Assembly (NCBI RefSeq): GCF_040409805.1
Contig: NZ_CP099572.1
Location: forward strand, 1,302,001-1,366,000
Direction of reading: 5' to 3'
From: Polynucleobacter sp. MWH-UH23A
Lineage (GTDB): Bacteria > Pseudomonadota > Gammaproteobacteria > Burkholderiales > Burkholderiaceae
DNA: 64,000 nucleotides
Below, piece by piece: positions 1 through 8,158 of the stretch. The notes beneath the pieces are model-generated. The model did not search any database and had not been told where the DNA came from. It saw only the letters and a program-made list of their open reading frames with translations. Both the position numbers and the translations under genes were made by a program. The first letter of the stretch is position 1; every line of letters begins with the position of its first letter.

Positions 1-611
1 TTCTCAGCAGATTGCAAAGCTGACTGAATCAAGGCTTCAATCATTACCTCTTGCGCTGTCTTTGGGACTTCAAGCGCTGCATTGCTATCCATAATGGACG
101 CCAATAGGTCTTGATCTAGGCTACCCCAGTTCACACCAATCCGAATTGGCTTGTCATATTTGCATGCCGCTTCAATCATTTGAGCAAATTGGGGATCTCG
201 CTTTGCACCCTTACCCACATTACCTGGATTGATGCGGTACTTGGAGAGTGCTTTAGCGCAGTCTGGGAAATCATTTAATAGCGTATGGCCGTTGTAATGA
301 AAGTCACCAATCAATGGCACCAAGACATCCATCTTGTCTAACTGCTCGCGGATGTAGGGAACTGCTGCTGCCGCTTCAGGCGTATTCACAGTAATACGAA
401 CCATCTCTGATCCTGCACGTGCTAATTCTTTTATCTGAATAGCAGTACCTACCGCATCTGCTGTATCAGTATTAGTCATCGATTGCACACGGACAGGCGC
501 ATCTCCACCGACTGTAACGATGTTTGTTTTCCAAACCACCTTCGCTTGGCGAGTGGCACGTTTGGGAGATGGTCCCAAAGGCAAATTGGCTTGATTTAAA
601 GAATCGCTCAT
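1..611 (-). CDS. ispG: 4-hydroxy-3-methylbut-2-enyl-diphosphate synthase, N-terminal part (cut by window edge)
   Basis: Reads from an ATG at 609-611 ([13 protein letters not shown]...) and stays open to the left edge, so only about 203 residues are visible. The segments [55 protein letters not shown] and [11 protein letters not shown] are the TIM-barrel N-terminal half of IspG/GcpE. This cytosolic [4Fe-4S] enzyme makes HMBPP in the methylerythritol-phosphate isoprenoid pathway. The C-terminal cysteine cluster lies outside the window. It follows ndk and rlmN on the same strand. The short gap to rlmN is filled by a 12-bp tandem repeat and no good Shine-Dalgarno precedes the ATG. Confidence 0.95.
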   Translation of the reverse strand, partial: MSDSLNQANLPLGPSPKRATRQAKVVWKTNIVTVGGDAPVRVQSMTNTDTADAVGTAIQIKELARAGSEMVRITVNTPEAAAAVPYIREQLDKMDVLVPLIGDFHYNGHTLLNDFPDCAKALSKYRINPGNVGKGAKRDPQFAQMIEAACKYDKPIRIGVNWGSLDQDLLASIMDSNAALEVPKTAQEVMIEALIQSALQSAE

Positions 612-622
612 ATCAATGCATG

Positions 623-667
623 CTTAACTTATGTCTTAACTTATGTCTTAACTTATTTCTTAATTTA
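623..667. repeat. 12-bp tandem repeat, about 3.75 copies, across the rlmN stop codon
   Basis: On the plus strand the unit is cttaacttatgt at 623-634 and again identically at 635-646. A one-base variant follows at 647-658 (cttaacttattt), then a partial copy at 659-667. The last copy contains the rlmN stop codon (660-662), so the array covers the end of rlmN and nearly all of the gap before ispG. Each unit holds TAA triplets on the minus strand. Confidence 0.9.
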
Positions 668-1853
668 GCTTCTTCAGCCATTCAATCGGCTGTTCATTTG
701 ATGGTGTATCAACAATGATTTCAGAATCATGCACAGCACGCTCACGTACGCGAGTGCGGTCGACTACATCCCCTGCCAACTGACCGCAAGCAGCGGCAAT
801 GTCATCGCCACGGGTCTTACGCACGGTTGCCACCATGCCGGCATCCAAAAGAATGCTGGCAAAGGTATTAACCCGTTGGGCTGGTGAGCGCTTCAGACCA
901 GATTCTGGGAAAGGGTTAAATGGAATGAGGTTGATCTTGCACTTGATGTTTTTCAATAAGCGCACCAATTCTTTTGCTTGGATGTCGGAATCATTCACGC
1001 CATCGAGCATGCAGTATTCAAAGGTCAAGAAATCTCTTGGCGCAAATGGCAAGTAACGCTCACAGGCATCAAGTAATTCTCGTAGTGGGTATTTTTGATT
1101 CAATGGTACCAACTGATCGCGCAATGCGTCATTGGGCGCATGCAGCGATACTGCTAATGCCACTGGGCAATCTTGCGCTAAACGATCAATCATAGGTACG
1201 ACGCCTGATGTTGAAACTGTCACACGGCGACGCGATAAACCATAAGCCCTGTCATCGAGCATGAGACGCAAAGCAGATACGACATTATCGTAGTTGAGCA
1301 ATGGTTCACCCATGCCCATCATTACAACATTCGAAATCACACGCCCGGTATGCTCCCAACCTGGCGTAGGATATTTTTCAATGCGACGCACTGCATCGGG
1401 GTCATTGCGTAATAAGTGCTCAGCAAACCACAATTGACCGATGATTTCGCCTGAAGTGAGATTGCGCGAGAAACCTTGATGCCCTGTTGAGCAAAAGCGG
1501 CAATTGACTGCGCAACCAGCCTGAGAGGAGATGCACAGAGTGCCTCGATCATCTTCGGGAATATAAACAGACTCAACCGCATTACCGGCGCCCACATCCA
1601 ATAGCCACTTACGTGTGCCGTCTTGGGCATGCTCGTCTTTGATAACTGGTAGAGAGAGTACTTCTGCCTTATCGAGCAAGGTTGCACGAAAGGTTTTTGC
1701 TAGATCACTCATGTCATTGATGTTGGATACACCACGCTGGTGTATCCACTGCATGAGTTGCTTTGCCCTAAAGGGCTTTTCATTTAACCCCGCGACATAC
1801 GCCGCCAGTTGGTCAGCGTCAAAATCTAAGAGATTTACGCGCGGGGAGGTCAA
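660..1853 (-). CDS. rlmN: Dual-specificity 23S rRNA (A2503-C2)/tRNA (A37-C2) methyltransferase
   Basis: 397 residues, usual for RlmN. The radical-SAM cluster motif CxxxCxxC is at C114, C118 and C121 ([15 protein letters not shown]). The SAM-binding stretch [14 protein letters not shown] follows. The second catalytic cysteine is C356 in [13 protein letters not shown], which forms the protein-RNA adduct in characterised RlmN. It methylates C2 of adenine in 23S rRNA and some tRNAs in the cytosol, supporting decoding fidelity. It sits between ndk and ispG on the same strand, a common betaproteobacterial order. The 3' end merges into a 12-bp tandem repeat containing the stop codon. Confidence 0.97.
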   Translation of the reverse strand: MTSPRVNLLDFDADQLAAYVAGLNEKPFRAKQLMQWIHQRGVSNINDMSDLAKTFRATLLDKAEVLSLPVIKDEHAQDGTRKWLLDVGAGNAVESVYIPEDDRGTLCISSQAGCAVNCRFCSTGHQGFSRNLTSGEIIGQLWFAEHLLRNDPDAVRRIEKYPTPGWEHTGRVISNVVMMGMGEPLLNYDNVVSALRLMLDDRAYGLSRRRVTVSTSGVVPMIDRLAQDCPVALAVSLHAPNDALRDQLVPLNQKYPLRELLDACERYLPFAPRDFLTFEYCMLDGVNDSDIQAKELVRLLKNIKCKINLIPFNPFPESGLKRSPAQRVNTFASILLDAGMVATVRKTRGDDIAAACGQLAGDVVDRTRVRERAVHDSEIIVDTPSNEQPIEWLKKLN

Positions 1854-1895
1854 TGCGCCTACTTATCAATAAAAATATTGAGCAACAAGTAACGA

Positions 1896-2321
1896 TTAAC
1901 GATTGAAAACGTTCATGCCAGGGAAGAAGAATGCAACTTCCACAGCAGCAGTTTCAGGAGCGTCAGAACCGTGTACCGCGTTTGCATCGATGCTGTCAGC
2001 AAAATCAGCACGAATTGTGCCCTTTTCTGCTTTCTTAGGATCGGTAGCACCCATCAAGTCACGGTTTTTAGCGATTGCGCCTTCACCTTGCAATACTTGA
2101 ATCATGACTGGACCAGAAATCATAAAGTTCACCAAATCTTTGAAGAAAGGACGCTCTTTGTGAACGGCATAGAACTGCTCTGCTTCAGATTGTGAAAGAT
2201 GTGCCATTTTGGACGCGACGATCTTCAAACCAGCTGATTCAAAACGGTCATAGATTTTGCCGATGACGTTTTTAGCTACAGCATCAGGTTTGATGATTGA
2301 GAGGGTGCGTTCGATTGCCAT
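1896..2321 (-). CDS. ndk: Nucleoside diphosphate kinase
   Basis: 141 residues, the standard size. The N-terminus [12 protein letters not shown] and the active-site segment [14 protein letters not shown] are diagnostic; the phosphohistidine is H117. The enzyme moves the gamma-phosphate from ATP to other (d)NDPs by a ping-pong mechanism and balances nucleotide pools in the cytosol. It is the first gene of the ndk-rlmN-ispG run. A TATAAT hexamer on the minus strand (2409-2414) in the divergent spacer is a candidate -10 element, but no convincing -35 was found. Confidence 0.98.
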   Translation of the reverse strand: MAIERTLSIIKPDAVAKNVIGKIYDRFESAGLKIVASKMAHLSQSEAEQFYAVHKERPFFKDLVNFMISGPVMIQVLQGEGAIAKNRDLMGATDPKKAEKGTIRADFADSIDANAVHGSDAPETAAVEVAFFFPGMNVFNR

Positions 2322-2509
2322 TCAGGACTCCAATAGTGATTTCAAAGGTATTTGTTGGGTAAGGTCTATACAGGTCCAAATGGACACCCCCACTCCAACG
2401 ACCCCCGAATTATACATTGTCTGACCGTATTTACCCCTATATCGGTAGGGCTAAGCTCTTGAATTTACAAGGTATAACCCCTCGATTTGTAGTCTTTTTA
2501 TGGCAGATC

Positions 2510-2536
2510 TTGAAATTAAGGTGATTTGTCTATACT
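2510..2536 (+). promoter_or_regulatory. Candidate sigma-70 promoter of the Bax-inhibitor-1 family gene
   Basis: TTGAAA at 2510-2515 and TATACT at 2531-2536, separated by 15 bp, which is shorter than ideal. It lies about 55 bp before the ATG at 2591 in the divergent ndk spacer. Assigned by eye only. Confidence 0.35.
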
Positions 2537-2590
2537 TAATGTCAACAGTCCTTTATGGGCTTATGTATTTACTACGAAAAAGGAGTCTTT

Positions 2591-3292
2591 ATGAGTGACC
2601 TTAACTCTTACGGCTTTGGTCAAGCTGGCTCGATCAGTACCGTCCAAGTACGCAACCGCGTACTGCGCAATACCTATGCGCTCTTAGCGCTATCCATGGT
2701 GCCAACTGTTATCGGCGCTTGGCTCGGTGTTGCCATGGGTCTTGACCTGTTTGCTGGCAGTCCTTTCATGGGTTTCATTGTGTTCATGGCGGTGGCCTTT
2801 GGTTTCTTCTGGGCAATCGATAAGAACAAAGACACTGGTTTAGGTGTTCTGCTCTTATTGGGCTTCACCTTCTTCATGGGCATCATGCTCTCTCGCTTAG
2901 TTGGCTTTACGCTCAACAGCTATAGCAATGGCGCAGCACTCATCATGCTGTCCTTTGGTGGTACAGCCGCGATCTTCGCGACCATGGCCACGATTGCTAC
3001 GGTGAGCAAGAGTGATTTTTCTGGAATGGGTAAATGGTTGATGGTTGGCGTTCTGCTCTTGATCGTTGCCTCTTTGGCCAACATCTGGTTACAGTTGCCA
3101 TCCTTAATGCTGACCGTGATGGTTTTAGCGATCGCGATCTTCTCTGCCTTCATCTTGGTTGATGTGCAGCGTGTCGTAAATGGTGGCGAAACCAACTACA
3201 TCATGGCGACATTAGCAATCTACTTAGATGTGTACAACGTATTCACCAACTTACTCTCCCTCTTGGGTATCTTTGGTGGTAACCGAGATTAA
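2591..3292 (+). CDS. Bax inhibitor-1/YccA family inner-membrane protein
   Basis: 233 residues from the ATG at 2591, which has AAAGGAG five bases upstream. An in-frame ATG at 2555 is ignored because it lacks a ribosome site. About seven hydrophobic helices fill the protein, and the last regions (AIFSAFILVDVQRVVNGGETNYI, then LAIYLDVYNVFTNLLSLLG) are the conserved BI-1 signature. Family members YbhL and YccA are polytopic inner-membrane proteins; YccA modulates the FtsH protease and BsYetJ is a pH-sensitive calcium leak channel. The role here is not fixed by context: the gene stands alone between divergent ndk and a strong terminator. Confidence 0.9.
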   Translation: MSDLNSYGFGQAGSISTVQVRNRVLRNTYALLALSMVPTVIGAWLGVAMGLDLFAGSPFMGFIVFMAVAFGFFWAIDKNKDTGLGVLLLLGFTFFMGIMLSRLVGFTLNSYSNGAALIMLSFGGTAAIFATMATIATVSKSDFSGMGKWLMVGVLLLIVASLANIWLQLPSLMLTVMVLAIAIFSAFILVDVQRVVNGGETNYIMATLAIYLDVYNVFTNLLSLLGIFGGNRD

Positions 3293-3335
3293 GAGAATCT
3301 AGTACACACTGTAATTAAAGTGTGTTGTTCTCATT

Positions 3336-3358
3336 AGGCGCCTGCGGGTGCCTTTTTT
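3336..3358 (+). terminator. Rho-independent terminator after the BI-1 family gene
   Basis: Stem AGGCGCC (3336-3342) pairs with GGTGCCT (3347-3353, one G-T), loop TGCG, followed by a run of Ts to 3358. A second, weaker hairpin (ACACACT 3304-3310 with AGTGTGT 3319-3325) lies just before it. Confidence 0.85.
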
Positions 3359-3390
3359 ATTATCTAACCGTTGCCTATATTGTGTTTGTA

Positions 3391-3471
3391 TTAATTTGCT
3401 ACAAACATACTTACAGCGTAAGACAGCGCAATCAAAATCAACAGGATTGCAAAACTATCCGAGGCTCTCAT
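3391..3471 (-). CDS. Candidate 26-aa membrane microprotein
   Basis: ATG at 3469-3471 with GGGAG (3478-3482 on the minus strand) six bases upstream, stop TAA at 3391-3393. The product begins MRASDSFAILLILIALSY and ends MFVAN, essentially one hydrophobic helix with a short polar N-terminus. It would be an inner-membrane microprotein. It lies alone in the 343-bp gap between the BI-1 terminator and the end of rlmD. Support is the ribosome site, spacing and helix-like composition only. I do not recognise a family, and it could be chance. Confidence 0.45.
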   Translation of the reverse strand: MRASDSFAILLILIALSYAVSMFVAN

Positions 3472-3635
3472 GATTTACTCCCGACCAATTGATTGACGGC
3501 AAAACATCACCGCACGCTTTCAATCTACTCTTGTAGAAGACCGGGGGTTGAACTTATACGCACTATCTTTTCGACCCACGCACCACTGGGGCACTGATTT
3601 AGCGCTAATTTGGTGCAAGAGCAGGAATTTGAGGC

Positions 3636-5060
3636 TTAGGATCGCTCAAAAATCGCCATCGATTCCACATGCGATGTATGAGGGAACATATTGACGATGC
3701 CCGCACCTTTGAGGGTATAGCCTGCTTGATGGCACAAGATATCGGCATCTCTAGCTAGGGTCTTCGGATTACAAGAGACATAGACGATACGTTCTGGCAA
3801 TAGAACGCTTTTCTGGTTATGCAGCTCTGCGAGAGCCTTGCAGATTTCCATAGCTCCCTCTCTGGGTGGATCCATCAACCAACGATTCGCTTTGCCCCAT
3901 GAGGAAATTGTTTCTGTAGTCACCTTAAATAAATCGCTTTGCATAAAGCTAGCTTTGTCTGCTAAGCCATTGTGCTGAGCATTTGCTTTAGCACGCGTCG
4001 TTAGCGTAGCTAAACCTTCTATACCCAAAACTTGTTTTGCTTTGCGCGCTAATGGCAATGTGAAATTACCAATGCCGCAAAATAAATCAAGCACTCGGTC
4101 ACTCTCTTGTACTTCCAACAAACGAATCGCTTTGCTCACTAGCGAACGATTCATCATGTGATTGACCTGCGTAAAGTCAGCCGGCTTGAACGGCATCTCG
4201 ATTTCAAACTCGGGTAGGCGATAGCAGAGCTTGCCAGTCTCTGGATAAAACGGTGCAACAGTTTCAATCCCTTTGGGTTGCAACCATATCCAAACATTGT
4301 GGCGGTCAGCGAACGCCCGCAGCAAATCCTCATCGGCTTTAGTTAAGGGCTTGAGATTTCGAAATACTAAAGCCGTTACGGGCGCAGCTTTTCTAGGATC
4401 TTCAGAATTTGGTTCCTCGGGCTCGCCCACGGCAATCTCAATTTGTGGCATGTGATCAACAATCGATAAACCCATTACCAATTTGCGCATTTCTGGGAGT
4501 AGATCAGAGAGATGCTTAGGCAAAATCTCGCAGGCAAGCATATCGGCTACATAACCACTTTTGCCCTCATGAAATCCAATTAAAACTGTACCCTTTTTAA
4601 TCGAGCGATTAACTGCGCTCAAACGTGCGCGATGTCGATACTCCCAAGTAGGTCCACCCATAGGACGAAGAATTTCTTCTGGAGTCACCTTAGCAATATG
4701 TTGCAAGTCGTCTTCAAGCACGCGCTGCTTCATAGCTACTTGCGCCCGAATATCTAAGTGCTGCATGGTGCATCCACCACAAACGCCAAACGCCGCGCAC
4801 TTGGGTTGCGCTCTAAAGACTGCAGGTTTGAGAATGTCGCGCACTTTGGCTTTAGCAAAGCGCGCTTTATCACTGGTAATGGTGTAGGTGACCACTTCCG
4901 TAGGCAAGGCGCCTTTAATGAAAATCACTTTACCGCTAGATTCTGGGTCATCCTGCTCACTTGGAGCAAGACGCGCAATTCCTTGCGCATCTAAATCAAG
5001 TGAGGTAACAGTAATGGGCTCAGTCACTTCGATGTTGACTGGCTTATCCCCTCTACGCAT
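3636..5060 (-). CDS. rlmD: 23S rRNA (uracil-1939-C5)-methyltransferase
   Basis: 474 residues. An N-terminal TRAM-like domain (ITVTSLDLDAQGIARL) is followed by the iron-sulfur cysteines (PKCAAFGVCGGCTMQH), the SAM site VLDLFCGIGNFTLPLA and the catalytic YVSCNPKTLARD loop. This is the RumA/RlmD type rather than TrmA or RlmC, judging by the TRAM domain and the cluster. It makes m5U1939 in 23S rRNA in the cytosol. Its start overlaps the end of the upstream exonuclease gene by 8 bp, so the two are probably cotranslated. It is the last gene of the surE-pcm-nlpD-exonuclease-rlmD run. Confidence 0.92.
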   Translation of the reverse strand: MRRGDKPVNIEVTEPITVTSLDLDAQGIARLAPSEQDDPESSGKVIFIKGALPTEVVTYTITSDKARFAKAKVRDILKPAVFRAQPKCAAFGVCGGCTMQHLDIRAQVAMKQRVLEDDLQHIAKVTPEEILRPMGGPTWEYRHRARLSAVNRSIKKGTVLIGFHEGKSGYVADMLACEILPKHLSDLLPEMRKLVMGLSIVDHMPQIEIAVGEPEEPNSEDPRKAAPVTALVFRNLKPLTKADEDLLRAFADRHNVWIWLQPKGIETVAPFYPETGKLCYRLPEFEIEMPFKPADFTQVNHMMNRSLVSKAIRLLEVQESDRVLDLFCGIGNFTLPLARKAKQVLGIEGLATLTTRAKANAQHNGLADKASFMQSDLFKVTTETISSWGKANRWLMDPPREGAMEICKALAELHNQKSVLLPERIVYVSCNPKTLARDADILCHQAGYTLKGAGIVNMFPHTSHVESMAIFERS

Positions 5061-5874
5061 CCGCCGCGAAGCCTTGTAGATACTCTTGCCACTGTCCGCC
5101 GTTTGGCTCTTTGGCTTCTTTCTCTAAGTAGGCTTTAACAAAAGCGATTTCTTCTTGGTACTCTTCTGAAGTAAATCCACCGCGCAACAACTGGAAGCGA
5201 CAATACATCAAATAGGTATTCACTACGTCCGTTTCGCAATAGCGACGAATGTCATTAATCTTGCCTTCTTGATACGCTGGCCATACTTGGCTGCCATCCA
5301 TCCCCATCTTGCCAGGAAAGCCACATAGCTTGGCCAAACCATCTAAGGGTGCGTTGGCTCTCCCGTTAAATTTAGCTAACAAATCCATCATGTCTAAATG
5401 ACGCATGTGATAACGACTAATGTAGTTATTCCACTTAAAGTCACGACTATCAGCCTCTTGACTCTCGCCCATCTCCCAGTAGCGTGATGCCTGAATATGG
5501 TTAGCTAAAGCGCGGTAATGCAGTACTGGTAAGTCAAAGCCACTGCCATTCCAAGAAACTAATTGTGGCGTGTACTTTTCAACTAAATCGAAGAAGGCTT
5601 GGACAATCACCTTCTCATCATCTTGTGGGGTGCCGAGCGTCCCCACCTTAATTTGAGGCGCACCTTCTTTAGTAGTTCTGCGAATCACACAAGAAATCGC
5701 CACTACCTTTTGCAAAAACAGAGGAAGAAACTCACTGCCGGTTTTCTCAGCACGCCCTGCCATGGCCTTAGCGGCCACTTCAGCATCACTCATTGAATCT
5801 GGGTAACCCTCAACGCGACGTAGCCCAGCTACATCCGGAATGGTTTCAATATCAAAAACGAGAACAGTGGCCAT
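5053..5874 (-). CDS. Predicted 3'-5' exonuclease related to the PolB proofreading domain
   Basis: 273 residues. It opens with VLVFDIETIPD, the DEDD Exo I motif (D8, E10), followed by a WNGSGFDLPVLHYRAL Exo II-like motif and an acidic DVVNTYLMYCRFQLLRG segment. This matches the stand-alone PolB-exonuclease-like family (Pfam DNA_pol_B_exo2). Members are predicted metal-dependent 3'-5' nucleases; their cellular substrate is not settled. It lies between nlpD (31-bp gap) and rlmD (8-bp overlap), the slot after nlpD where many proteobacteria have rpoS. Confidence 0.85.
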   Translation of the reverse strand: MATVLVFDIETIPDVAGLRRVEGYPDSMSDAEVAAKAMAGRAEKTGSEFLPLFLQKVVAISCVIRRTTKEGAPQIKVGTLGTPQDDEKVIVQAFFDLVEKYTPQLVSWNGSGFDLPVLHYRALANHIQASRYWEMGESQEADSRDFKWNNYISRYHMRHLDMMDLLAKFNGRANAPLDGLAKLCGFPGKMGMDGSQVWPAYQEGKINDIRRYCETDVVNTYLMYCRFQLLRGGFTSEEYQEEIAFVKAYLEKEAKEPNGGQWQEYLQGFAADA

Positions 5875-5905
5875 GAACTAGATATGAAACAGGGTCGCTA
5901 GCAAA

Positions 5906-6715
5906 TTACTGCAAATAAGGCGTTGGGTTCACTGGCTTGCCATTGACGCGCAATTCAAAGTGCAGTTTTGGTGAATTAGTATCGGTGTCGCCCATCTCAG
6001 CAATCTTCTGGCCCTTGCGCACGCTATCGCCCTCTTTGACTAAGAGCTTGCTGTTGTGAGCATAGGCAGTGAGATAAGTGTTGTCGTGCTTCACAATCAC
6101 GAGATTGCCATAGCCACGCAAACTATTGCCTGCATAAACGACTTTGCCATCGGCTGCAGCTAATACTGGCTCGCCCACCTTGCCGGCAATATCAATACCT
6201 TTGTTGGTTTCGTTAAATTCACCGGTTACTTTGCCTTTTGCAGGCCATGACAAACGAATGCCAGGCTCAGCCACCATCTCTACTTTGCTAGATTCGGGTT
6301 TAGCAGTTTCAATAGGTGCTGAAGTGTCTGCTTTATCTGCAGTAACTGTTGGCGGTTTTTTCTCTGCTGGCTTGGCTACTTTTGCACTTGCTGGCGGCTT
6401 AATCAAAATCAAATCGCCCACTTCAATCACGTTTGGATTGAAGTTCGAGTTCTCTGCTTTATTCCAATTAGCAACATCGCGTGGCGCTTGACCGTGGTCT
6501 AAAGCAATCCGCGCCAAGGTGTCGCCTTTTTTGACTCGGTAATAGCCAGGAGGTGCAGGCTCATAAGCATTTCCACCGCTTCGATCCGTTACGCTTGCAG
6601 GTTTGGTACGAGGCGTAGAACATCCAGCAACCAGCATCAGGGAGGCGGATAACAATGCAATCAGAAATGCTCTAGATAAATAGGTCATGGAATGGGAACT
6701 CATCATCAATCTCAT
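5906..6715 (-). CDS. nlpD: NlpD-type lipoprotein, LysM plus degenerate LytM (M23) domain
   Basis: 269 residues. A lipoprotein signal ends at LMLVAGC, where the cysteine would be lipidated. A LysM domain follows at about 57-107 ([14 protein letters not shown]), then an Ala/Lys/Pro linker and a LytM domain at about 150-269. The LytM metal motif is degraded: NKGIDIAG replaces HxGxD, as in E. coli NlpD, which activates the amidase AmiC rather than cutting peptidoglycan itself. The ATG at 6713-6715 overlaps the pcm stop as ATGA and has AGGGG upstream, which fixes the start. Expected role: activating division amidases from the outer membrane. Confidence 0.9.
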   Translation of the reverse strand: MRLMMSSHSMTYLSRAFLIALLSASLMLVAGCSTPRTKPASVTDRSGGNAYEPAPPGYYRVKKGDTLARIALDHGQAPRDVANWNKAENSNFNPNVIEVGDLILIKPPASAKVAKPAEKKPPTVTADKADTSAPIETAKPESSKVEMVAEPGIRLSWPAKGKVTGEFNETNKGIDIAGKVGEPVLAAADGKVVYAGNSLRGYGNLVIVKHDNTYLTAYAHNSKLLVKEGDSVRKGQKIAEMGDTDTNSPKLHFELRVNGKPVNPTPYLQ

Positions 6716-7452
6716 ACTACCCCTGATTGTAAGGGGACGAAAAAGACCCCGTCCAGAACGGTTCTTTGATAACGTTGGGAGCTCATTCTTTCTACCATCA
6801 CTAATTGCTGCTCTTTTTCATTCTTGGCGACGGGGGCTACTAGGCGACCGCCAATGGCTAACTGGTCAAGCAAGGCATCTGGAATACCTAAGCCAGCAGC
6901 AGCTAAGATAATTCCGTCAAAAGGCGCTGCTTGTGGCAAGCCCAAAATACCATCGCCATAAATCAGGCGTAAGTTATTAATTCGAAATGGGCGCAACTTC
7001 GATCTGGCCAAATCATGCAGCGGCCGAATCCGTTCAATGGAATAGACCTCATCAGCCAATAAACTAAGCACAGCTGCTTGATAGCCACAGCCCGTACCAA
7101 TCTCCAATACCTTACCTAAGGGATGACGTGGTTTATGCATGAGTTCAATCATGCGTGCTACTACCGATGGCTTAGAAATCGTTTGCTCATGACCAATCGG
7201 CAAAGCCGTATCTTCATACGCTTGTGCATGCAAACCTGGATCCATAAACGCATGGCGCGGAACAGTTGCAATCGCCTCTAATGTTTTGCCATGCTTGACG
7301 CCAGTAGCATGCACTTTGGCCGCAAGTGCCTGACGATAGGCAGCGAAACGCTCTACTGGCTGCTTCAACCGCGATCCCAACCATTTGCGTGCATTGCCGC
7401 TAAACGCGCGTGATGCGTTAAATCTAATTGCATTGGGGTGATGGAAATACAT
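6712..7452 (-). CDS. pcm: Protein-L-isoaspartate O-methyltransferase
   Basis: SAM-binding motif [16 protein letters not shown], family segment [15 protein letters not shown] and [21 protein letters not shown]. It carboxyl-methylates isoaspartyl residues in aged proteins to start their repair. The ATG at 7452 gives 246 residues and overlaps surE by 88 bp. An in-frame TTG at 7366-7368, overlapping the surE stop as TTGA, would give 218 residues, closer to the usual length, so the start is uncertain. It lies between surE and nlpD as in the classical surE-pcm-nlpD order. Confidence 0.92.
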   Translation of the reverse strand: MYFHHPNAIRFNASRAFSGNARKWLGSRLKQPVERFAAYRQALAAKVHATGVKHGKTLEAIATVPRHAFMDPGLHAQAYEDTALPIGHEQTISKPSVVARMIELMHKPRHPLGKVLEIGTGCGYQAAVLSLLADEVYSIERIRPLHDLARSKLRPFRINNLRLIYGDGILGLPQAAPFDGIILAAAGLGIPDALLDQLAIGGRLVAPVAKNEKEQQLVMVERMSSQRYQRTVLDGVFFVPLQSGVV

Positions 7453-8156
7453 CCATCATCAATCGCATGAAAATCAGTACCTTCAGAATTATCTTTGACA
7501 TGCCCTGCCGCCCCAATCCAGTAAATCTTTTCACCACGTGGGCTATCTTGCACCACGACAGGCTGAGAGTGATGACGATTACCGAGGCGTGTCACACGCC
7601 AACGACGTAATTCTTCATAAGGACGATTGGGAATATTCACATTCAGTAAAGAAGCCATGCCATCTGTATGATTTTGGTTCAAGCTTGATGCCAACATTTG
7701 CATCACGATATCGTGCGCTGCTTTGGCGGCATCATCAATGCGATTCCAACCACGATCGATTTGTGAAAAAGCAATACCTGGAACACCAAACATCACACCT
7801 TCAATGGCGGCGGCTACCGTTCCCGAGTAGAGTACGTCCTCACCCATGTTCTCGCCCTGATTAATCCCAGAAATGACAAGATCGGGTTTCTCATCTAAGA
7901 AACCAGTCATAGCGACGTGGACACAATCAGTGGGCGTGCCATTGATAAAGAAAAATCCATCCCGCTCTCCTCCTGCGACACGATGAATCGAGAGTGGTCT
8001 TGAGAGTGTCAGGGAGTTAGAGGCGCCACTATGGTTTTGCTCTGGAGCAATCACAGTAATGCGGCCCAATGGACGCACGGCATTGACTAGTGCCAGTAGT
8101 CCTGGCGCCAAATAGCCATCATCATTGGATACCAAGATATGCGGTTGTTTTGACAT
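7365..8156 (-). CDS. surE: 5'/3'-nucleotidase, survival protein SurE
   Basis: 263 residues. The N-terminal metal site [10 protein letters not shown], the segment [10 protein letters not shown] and the motif [20 protein letters not shown] are diagnostic of SurE. The enzyme dephosphorylates nucleoside monophosphates and related substrates using a divalent metal in the cytosol and is linked to stationary-phase survival. It is the first gene of a tightly packed surE-pcm-nlpD-exonuclease-rlmD run. Its start lies two bases from the stop of the RND pump gene, so transcription from the efflux operon may read into it. Confidence 0.97.
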   Translation of the reverse strand: MSKQPHILVSNDDGYLAPGLLALVNAVRPLGRITVIAPEQNHSGASNSLTLSRPLSIHRVAGGERDGFFFINGTPTDCVHVAMTGFLDEKPDLVISGINQGENMGEDVLYSGTVAAAIEGVMFGVPGIAFSQIDRGWNRIDDAAKAAHDIVMQMLASSLNQNHTDGMASLLNVNIPNRPYEELRRWRVTRLGNRHHSQPVVVQDSPRGEKIYWIGAAGHVKDNSEGTDFHAIDDGCISITPMQLDLTHHARLAAMHANGWDRG

Positions 8157-8158
8157 GC

